Source of the DNA: Nannocystis pusilla
Lineage (GTDB): Bacteria > Myxococcota_A > Polyangia > Nannocystales > Nannocystaceae
Length of the DNA: 64,000 bases
Reading direction: 5' to 3'
NCBI RefSeq assembly: GCF_020073745.1
Contig: NZ_JAIRAU010000028.1
Location: 248,001 to 312,000 of the forward strand
Made by a program: the position numbers and the translations under genes
In this document: piece by piece, positions 58,606-64,000 of the stretch
Layout: every line of letters begins with the position of its first letter
Position numbering within the stretch: the stretch's first letter is position 1
Notes under the pieces: generated by a model
The model's database searches: none
What the model was told of the DNA's origin: nothing
What the model saw: the letters and a program-made list of their open reading frames with translations, nothing else

Positions 58606-59919
58606 TCATCGCGGCCGCAGCTCGACGCCGGCGACGTCGCGCGAGACCTCGTGCACCTCGAGCCTGGCGGCGTACTCGTCGAGGCCGAGGGCCCGCAGCG
58701 CCTCGGGGGAGAAGGCGCGGAACAGGACGCGCGCCTCCACCGAGAGCGGCCCTCGCCCCGCGCTCGCGGTCGCGACGCGCAGCCGGAACACCCGTTCGCG
58801 CAGCGGTTCGATGGCGTTCGACACGTGCTCCGTCGCGCGCCAGGGCAACAGGACCCGCCGGCCGCGCGCGTCGACGAGGACCGAGCCGAGCTGCAGCAGT
58901 TCGGAGCCGCGCGGCTCTCCCCTCGCGTCGAGCGTCCCGGTGGCGAACACGACGCGACCGTCGCCGTCGCGGACGACCACCTCGACCCAGGCCTGGCGAT
59001 TGAAGGTCGAGCCGGTGGGGAAGTTGTGGGCGGAGATGTTGTTCTTGACGGTGATGTCGAGGTCGACCTCGTCGCCGGCGCGCACAAACGCCGGCGCCGC
59101 GATGTCGACCCGCGCCGCCCCGGCGAGCAGCCGCTTGACCTCCACGCGCAGCGCCGCCTCCTCGTCCTTCGTGACGAAGCCCTCCAGGAGCGGGATGCCG
59201 GCGCCGATCCAGGTGTGCCGGTGCAGCGTCCGCGTGGGCCCGCCGGCCACCGCCTGCCCCTCGTAACGCGGCATATGGCAGTCCTGGCATTGCACGCCGA
59301 CCGCCGCGGCGGGCGACTCCTGCCATTCGGCGTACGGGCGCTCCAGCACGAGGCCGCTCGCCTCGCGGAGGTCGTGGCACCCCGCGCAGAAGGCCGAGCC
59401 CCCGTGGAGCGGCGAGAACTGCGATTCATGGAACGAGCCGCCGAGCGGCGCGGCGATGGTGCCGCGCATCGGCCCGTCGGGATCGAGCACGTGCCCGCTG
59501 TTGAACGGACGGGCCAGAGACGCCGCCTTGTGACAGCTCTCGCAGGTCACGCCCTCGAGCGTGATCGGCTGCAGATCGGCGAATTCGAAGCCCGCCACGA
59601 TGTCCCCGCCGCGGGTGCCGATCGGGCTGTGGCACTGCAAGCAGAACTTGTCCTGCTCGCCGGCGTAGTTCTCCTGCCGGATCGCCACGAACGCGCGAAA
59701 CACCGGATCTTTCATCGCATAGGCGTGGGCCGACGCGGCCCACTCGGCGTAATGGGCCTGGTGGCACACACCGCAATCCTCCGCCGAGGCGAAGCTGTCG
59801 AGCGCGACCGTGGGCACCCGCGGCATCGACAGCTCGTCGGACAGCAGACCGTCCGAGCCGCTCGAGCCGTCGCCGCAGCCGAGCGGAATCAGAGTCAGGA
59901 TCAAGCGGAGCGGTTTCAT
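58606..59919 (-). CDS. Five-heme c-type cytochrome lipoprotein
   Basis: 437 residues. A short signal ending LIPLGC gives lipidation. Five CXXCH heme sites: CGVCH, CLQCH, CESCH, CAGCH and CQDCH, all in the first 230 residues. The pattern resembles the cytochrome c554/hydroxylamine-oxidoreductase-like multiheme fold. The C-terminal half is a beta-sandwich with RAGDEVDLDITVKNNISAHNFPTG. A periplasmic or surface electron-transfer role is inferred. ATG 59919, a lone gene. Confidence 0.9.
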   Translation of the reverse strand: MKPLRLILTLIPLGCGDGSSGSDGLLSDELSMPRVPTVALDSFASAEDCGVCHQAHYAEWAASAHAYAMKDPVFRAFVAIRQENYAGEQDKFCLQCHSPIGTRGGDIVAGFEFADLQPITLEGVTCESCHKAASLARPFNSGHVLDPDGPMRGTIAAPLGGSFHESQFSPLHGGSAFCAGCHDLREASGLVLERPYAEWQESPAAAVGVQCQDCHMPRYEGQAVAGGPTRTLHRHTWIGAGIPLLEGFVTKDEEAALRVEVKRLLAGAARVDIAAPAFVRAGDEVDLDITVKNNISAHNFPTGSTFNRQAWVEVVVRDGDGRVVFATGTLDARGEPRGSELLQLGSVLVDARGRRVLLPWRATEHVSNAIEPLRERVFRLRVATASAGRGPLSVEARVLFRAFSPEALRALGLDEYAARLEVHEVSRDVAGVELRPR

Positions 59920-60501
59920 GCGGCCCTGGGGGATCGACGCCGATCCGCGCCGAGTTGTCGGGATGACCGCGCCAGATGTAGCACCCGCCCATTTGCGGGC
60001 AACGGACGCGCCAGCCGCCGGTGAGGGCCGGCACGGCGCGCCATTCGCCCGAGCACACCGAATGTCCCGATGGACATACGAAACAAACGGCGAATGCCGG
60101 CGGGCATATGCAGGGAGACACTTCGGCCCCGAGGAGACCTGCCCATTTATGACACATCATTGGCGAGCGCGTGAATGCGCTCGCCTCGAATGTCATGAGC
60201 ACCTCTCGGTACACCCGAATCCGGGCCGCGAAACAAACGATGGCGCCTCGCCGTTCGCCGGCCGCCGCTCGCGCTGCGCGTCCGGGCCAGCGCGCCGATC
60301 GTGCCGCTCGGAGCGCGTCGCCGTGACGCGCCCGTCGCTCCGGGACGGCTCGCTGCGCCACAGCTGCGCCCAATCACCCACCCAGGCGCTGCGTGCATCA
60401 GGCTCGCGGCCGCCGCCTGGTCGAGTTCGGCGCACCCCGACGGCGAGCGACGAGACCCGCGCGCGGATCTGGCTCGCATGGACATGTCTTTTCGAGCATG
60501 T
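59920..60501. other. Interval without a supported gene
   Basis: About 580 bp upstream of the cytochrome gene. It has a locally AT-richer stretch (60060-60240), a perfect hairpin (arm GGCGAGCGC, loop GTGAAT, 60162-60185), two repeat units at 60061 (AATG) and 60075 (CATA), and a three-unit array at 60483. The cytochrome promoter should lie near 59930-60000. No convincing frame. Confidence 0.5.
60162..60185. terminator. 9-bp hairpin, possible terminator or operator
   Basis: GGCGAGCGC and its reverse complement around GTGAAT. No T-run follows on either strand, so intrinsic termination is uncertain. Confidence 0.35.
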
Positions 60502-60520
60502 CTACCAAGGCATGTCGGTG
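60480..60520. repeat. 14-bp CATG repeat array, three units
   Basis: Units at 60483, 60497 and 60511. It overlaps the 3' end of the small lipoprotein gene, whose last residues (ATDMPW) and TAG stop come from the array. Confidence 0.85.
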
Positions 60521-60753
60521 GCCGAGCGCGCCCTCGCGGGCGGACGCTCGCCGCGGTCGTCTCCGGCTGCATCGTGGCCGGGGCGCGGGCGCTCCGCGAG
60601 CACGACGTCGAGGTCGACATCCGGTGTCGGCTCGATATCGGTCAGCGGCAACATGTCGTCGGCCGCGTCCTCGTCGATCTCCTCGAGGTCGTCGCAGGCG
60701 ACGGTGAGGAGGACGATGAGCAGCGAGAGGGGGCGGAGAAGGAGACGGGGCAT
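60502..60753 (-). CDS. Small acidic lipoprotein
   Basis: 83 residues from ATG 60753. The signal LLLRPLSLLIVLLTVAC has a clear lipobox (LTVAC). The mature part is very acidic (DDLEEIDEDAADDMLPLTDIEPTPDVDLDVVL), then basic and ends in repeat-encoded residues. A good purine-rich site (GGAGACGGGG on the other strand reads CCCC, so ribosome-binding support is weak). No family recognised. The signal sequence is the main evidence. Confidence 0.55.
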   Translation of the reverse strand: MPRLLLRPLSLLIVLLTVACDDLEEIDEDAADDMLPLTDIEPTPDVDLDVVLAERPRPGHDAAGDDRGERPPARARSATDMPW

Positions 60754-61012
60754 GATCGTGGGCTCCAGACGGGTGGTGCGCGACGAGAGGCCCGGGATCG
60801 AGCTCCCTCGCATCGCGTCGGCGGATGTTCAGCAAGCGATGTGCCAGCGGCTCTCCCCGCAGGCACGCGCCGGTTCGCGGGTGGCCCGTGTTCGGACGTG
60901 GGATCCGCGTCCGGTCGTGGGACAGCCCGCGCCGCAGTCATCGGCGGTGCTCGTCTCGATGGCGGCCCGCCGCGGAGCGACGGTCGCAGTGGCGCCGAGA
61001 TCGGCGCACAAA

Positions 61013-61077
61013 GGACATGTCTATCAAGACATGTCCTCCTCAACATTTTTATAAGGACATGTCTCTCACGACATGCC
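61013..61077. repeat. 14-bp CATG repeat array, five units
   Basis: Units at 61016, 61030, 61044 (CATT), 61058 and 61072, ending next to the stop of the MYXO-CTERM protein gene. The middle unit is T-rich. Confidence 0.9.
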
Positions 61078-61083
61078 CAGCGT

Positions 61084-62352
61084 TCATCGCCGCGCTGCCC
61101 GCCCGCGCCGCCGTCCGAGCGCCAGCAGCAGCAGCCACGCCCAGCCGCCCAGCCCGGCGCCCGGCGTCGCGGCGCAGCCGCACCCGGAGTCCCCGAGGAC
61201 ATCGTCCTCGCCGGGCTCCGCCGGCTCGTCCGGAGTGTTCGTCCCGCGCATGCACGAATGGTTGGGCTCGAACGGCTCCTCGCTGGCCGTCTCCGCGGGC
61301 ACGGCAGTCCACGCGAGCTCGATCTCGTCGCTCAGCGCGCCGAGCTGCGCCCGCAGGATCGCGCGGCGCGGCTGTACCTCCGTCGGCGGGGGCACACACT
61401 CGTCGGTGATCGCCGTGTACTCCGGCGGCACCCCCTCCTCCACCGGACTGAGCGCCAGCTCCCCCTCGACCAGCGACCACGCCACGGGAGCGCCGTAGAT
61501 CACGTGCCCCTCGCCGTCGCGCACGATCGCCCGGGCGACGAACGGTGCATCGCCGAAGTACGCCGCGACGATCTCGAGCGACGCCGCCTCCTCGGCGGGC
61601 GTGGCCACCACCTCGGCCAGCGGAAGCAACTCGTCTCCGACCTCGAGGGTCATCACGCTGTGTTCGCCGGGGCCGATGCTGACCAGCCACGACGAGTTGA
61701 TGTTCTCGGAGCGCGGCAGCTCGCGCGCTGGGCCGCCGTCCCGCGACTCGGAGGCGAGGCCTTGCGCGGGGTCCCAGGCGACGAGCTCCCCCGCCGCGTC
61801 GATCACGTTGATCGGGAACGAGACCTCGACCCCGGGGACGAGCCGCAGCGGCTCGTCGACGGCCGGGATCAGGTCCGCGGGCAGCGGCCCGGCGCTCGTC
61901 AGCCAGCGGAGCGCGGAGCGCTCGAGGTGCCACTCGAATCCGGCGCGCATCGCCTCGCCCGGCACGACCTCGATCTCGAACCGATCGGCCACCAGGCGGT
62001 CGGCGATGTCGGGGAAGGGACAATCCGCGCGCGGGGTGAAGTCGATGCGCAGCGGGCCGAGCTCCTCGAGCACCATGCAGTCCCCCTCGTGGACCGGCAC
62101 CCCCGCGATCGTCGGGTCGAAGCACGCCGCCGCGTCCGGCGGGAGTACGTTGTGCTCAGCGACGTCCATGAGCTGGAACTTGAAGCACGCCTGCGAGCCC
62201 AGCAGCGCTCGCACGCTGGAAGGCGTGTGCACGTTGGAATAGAACAGCGGCGACAGCACCACGCGGATCTGCTCCTGCTCGGTGTTGCCCTCGATGCACC
62301 CCGCCAGCAGGAGGCAGGCGGGCATAAGCCAGTGGTAGTTTGATCGAAGCAT
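61084..62352 (-). CDS. Lipoprotein with MYXO-CTERM-type sorting tail
   Basis: 422 residues from ATG 62352, with a GGAAGGG site. The N-terminal signal (HWLMPACLLLAGC) has a lipobox. The C-terminus has GCGCAATPGAGLGG, a hydrophobic helix (WAWLLLLALG) and RRRGRAARR, the pattern of MYXO-CTERM signals processed by myxosortase. The body is beta-rich with several Cys pairs. Carrying both a lipobox and MYXO-CTERM is unusual and worth testing. No enzymatic motif recognised. Confidence 0.85.
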   Translation of the reverse strand: MLRSNYHWLMPACLLLAGCIEGNTEQEQIRVVLSPLFYSNVHTPSSVRALLGSQACFKFQLMDVAEHNVLPPDAAACFDPTIAGVPVHEGDCMVLEELGPLRIDFTPRADCPFPDIADRLVADRFEIEVVPGEAMRAGFEWHLERSALRWLTSAGPLPADLIPAVDEPLRLVPGVEVSFPINVIDAAGELVAWDPAQGLASESRDGGPARELPRSENINSSWLVSIGPGEHSVMTLEVGDELLPLAEVVATPAEEAASLEIVAAYFGDAPFVARAIVRDGEGHVIYGAPVAWSLVEGELALSPVEEGVPPEYTAITDECVPPPTEVQPRRAILRAQLGALSDEIELAWTAVPAETASEEPFEPNHSCMRGTNTPDEPAEPGEDDVLGDSGCGCAATPGAGLGGWAWLLLLALGRRRGRAARR

Positions 62353-62522
62353 ACCCTTCCAGGTATTCCCGGCGGCCGACCAGAAGTCAACCGCGCCTCT
62401 GCCCCCCGTGGCCGCAGGCGACCTGGAACCGGCGACCCGCCCGTCTCGGACCGCGCCGGATGACAGCGACGTCGCGGTCCGAACGTATCCATCCATCCGT
62501 CGCGCCGAACCACGAGCACTGA

Positions 62523-62550
62523 GGACATGTCCTCAAGGACATGTCCTGCC
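62523..62550. repeat. 14-bp CATG repeat, two units
   Basis: Units at 62526 and 62540, both perfect GGACATGTCC. It lies between divergent genes, about 100 bp before the next start codon, so it is not at a gene end. Confidence 0.82.
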
Positions 62551-62649
62551 GGTCGCAGGTGCGCCACGCGGGCGAAAAGGCCCCCCGCGCGGCCTGTCTG
62601 GACCGTTTCGCCCCGACTGACTATCGTCCACCTCGGACGGAGGAGCGGC

Positions 62650-63261
62650 ATGACGAAGGGCGCGCGGGTGACGGCGATGGTGGTGGGCAGCCTGGTGGTG
62701 TTGGCGATCGCCTGCGTCGTGCTGGTGAAGCTCGACATCCGGTGCTTGCCGGCGCCGCTCTACCCGCCCGACATGCCGGGCGACCGGTCCAACCCCAAGC
62801 TGGTGGCGATGTTCAACGAGCAGATCGACGGGCTCGAGCGGGGCGAGCTCGACGCGGATTGGTTTCCAGGCATCATCCCCGAGGCCGCCGCCAACGCCCG
62901 CACATGGTTCGGCGAGGTGCGCGAGTTCGTGACCCACTGCCGCTACGGCGCCTCGAACAAGTTCAACTGGTTCATGTACGACCTCACGCTCGCCGGCGGC
63001 CAGGTGTTCGCCGACCAGACCGCCAGCACCGACCGCTGCAGCGACGAGTACCAGACGGCCATGCGCGTCACCTTCGACGCCGGGCGCGTGGTCGACGTGA
63101 AGACCGACGGCTCCGAGCTCGAGCGCCCGCTGGACAGCGCCCAGGCCGCCGTCGCCCGCACCCTCAAGGCGCTCATCAGGCGCGACATGGACGCGCGCCC
63201 CGGACGCTACTTCAAGCCTGCCCCCGTCGGGCCGACCCCCGCCGAGCAGTGGGCGCAGTGA
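62650..63261 (+). CDS. Hypothetical protein with N-terminal membrane anchor
   Basis: 203 residues from ATG 62650, with GGAGGAG just upstream. One N-terminal transmembrane helix (VTAMVVGSLVVLAIACVVLV) precedes a soluble domain of about 170 residues (NEQIDGLERGELDADWFPGIIPEAAANARTWFG; YDLTLAGGQVFADQTASTDRCSDEYQTAMRVTFD). No family recognised. The soluble domain should face the periplasm. The stop is directly followed by a repeat array. Confidence 0.75.
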   Translation: MTKGARVTAMVVGSLVVLAIACVVLVKLDIRCLPAPLYPPDMPGDRSNPKLVAMFNEQIDGLERGELDADWFPGIIPEAAANARTWFGEVREFVTHCRYGASNKFNWFMYDLTLAGGQVFADQTASTDRCSDEYQTAMRVTFDAGRVVDVKTDGSELERPLDSAQAAVARTLKALIRRDMDARPGRYFKPAPVGPTPAEQWAQ

Positions 63262-63308
63262 GTGTCCTACAAGACATGCCCGAACGGGCATGTCCTTGAA
63301 AACATCCG
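63261..63308. repeat. 14-bp CATG repeat array, four units
   Basis: Units at 63261 (AGTG), 63275, 63289 and 63303 (CATC), starting at the last base of the preceding stop codon. Between genes in the same orientation. Confidence 0.87.
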
Positions 63309-63522
63309 CGCGCCCCCCACCGATCGTGACATCGACCCACGATCGCGCCCGCTCGCAGCGCACCTGGCGCACGCCCGGATGAGCCCGGCGTCCCGGCGAT
63401 CGTCGCTTTCGAACAGGCCGCCGACAACAGCGTGCACAGCGACCGCGCGAGCGCTCCTCGTCGCGACGCGGTTGCCCGCGCGGCGGATCGTCGTAGACAG
63501 CAGCGCGAGGGGGGACCCCGCC

Positions 63523-64000
63523 GTGATCAGCAAGCTACCATTCACCGAGATCCTCAAATCCGTCCCCGGCTTCTTCGGCATCCGCCTCGAAGAGCAGCCG
63601 AAGTACGCGGTGATCGAGACGATCGACGAGGACGTGGAGATCCGCGAATACCAGCCGGCGCTGCTCGCCCGCCTGACGATCGAGGGCGAGCACGACAAGG
63701 CCGTCGACGAGGCCTTCGACCGCCTGGCGCGCTACATCTTCGGCGAGAACAGCCGAAACCTGCGCATGTCGATGACGATCCCGGTGCAGCAGCACCGCGA
63801 GGGCGAGCGCCTGGCGATGACCAGCCCCGTCCTGCAGAAACAGGGCGGCCGCGGCTGGACGCTCGCGTTCTTCCTCTCCAACGACCTCTACACCTCCGAG
63901 GCCCCGCGACCCGACGACCCCGCGATCGAGCTGGTCCACGAGCCCACGCGCACGATCGCCGCCGTGCGCTACCGCGGCAACTCGTCGGAGGACAAGCGCG
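63523..64000 (+). CDS. SOUL-family heme-binding protein, N-terminal part
   Basis: Runs off the window; 159 residues are seen from GTG 63523 (VISKLPFTEILKSVPGFFGIRLEEQPKYAVIETI...). The SOUL pattern is clear: EQPKYAVIETIDEDVEIREYQPALLA, AFDRLARYIFGENS, then MSMTIPVQQH and LAMTSPVLQK, the paired TxPV motifs of the family. Family members bind heme or act in peroxide metabolism; the role here is unknown. The start is the GTG nearest the conserved region. Confidence 0.88.
   Translation, partial: MISKLPFTEILKSVPGFFGIRLEEQPKYAVIETIDEDVEIREYQPALLARLTIEGEHDKAVDEAFDRLARYIFGENSRNLRMSMTIPVQQHREGERLAMTSPVLQKQGGRGWTLAFFLSNDLYTSEAPRPDDPAIELVHEPTRTIAAVRYRGNSSEDKR

Overview
The window is very GC-rich (about 70% by eye) and looks like chromosome of a member of the Myxococcota. 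The pointers are a MYXO-CTERM-type C-terminal tail (61084-62352), lipoproteins with large disordered acidic or proline-rich parts, eukaryotic-like Ser/Thr kinases, a CHAD protein, a protein whose C-terminal domain resembles the myxobacterial MXAN_5187 family, and frequent GTG starts with GTGA/ATGA gene overlaps. A Nannocystis-like lineage is my guess; no rRNA or other marker in the window settles it.

Layout. 1-8.9 kb: end of map, a TetR/cytochrome P450 divergon with two palindromic operators, a lipoprotein, gpmI, an outer-membrane-like protein, an RlmI-like rRNA methyltransferase, and an HtrA-type lipoprotein protease with an acidic partner. 9.2-18.5 kb: a complete moxR-bat operon (MoxR ATPase, DUF58, anchor protein, two VWA proteins, TPR protein, BatD, BatE), with a gene junction repeated three times in tandem. 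18.7-28.1 kb: a sparse stretch, then the selenocysteine genes selD, selB and selA around two exported proteins. selD itself carries an in-frame UGA at its active site followed by a bSECIS-like hairpin. 28.1-35 kb: FHA protein, a ComEC-like channel without its nuclease domain, an MXAN_5187-like protein, def, and a TonB-like envelope protein. 35-42.5 kb: CHAD, Sua5, a kinase, ahpC-ahpD with a divergent sigma-54 activator, a zinc-ribbon protein, and a LOG-family protein. 42.6-51.7 kb: dnaE, an oligopeptide-binding lipoprotein, two tandem outer-membrane-like paralogues, ndk, rlmN. 51.7-64 kb: a 1496-residue kinase, a small HTH protein, a TonB-like protein, thyX, a five-heme cytochrome lipoprotein, a MYXO-CTERM lipoprotein, and the start of a SOUL-family gene.

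The most unusual signal is a repeat that runs through the whole window. It is a 14-bp unit, CATG-YCC-NNNN-GGR, in register in about 26 short arrays of two to eight units. Each unit is palindromic twice: around CATG, and around the N4 loop (CATGTCC-N4-GGACATG, often a TTCG or CGAA loop). Arrays sit at most convergent gene ends and several supply the last codons and stop codon of a gene. Others lie inside open reading frames, including the activation segment of a kinase and the middle of selD. Isolated copies inside genes usually read CTGTCC-N4-GGACAG, so base pairing is kept while CATG is lost. No transposase or CRISPR array is visible in the window to explain it.
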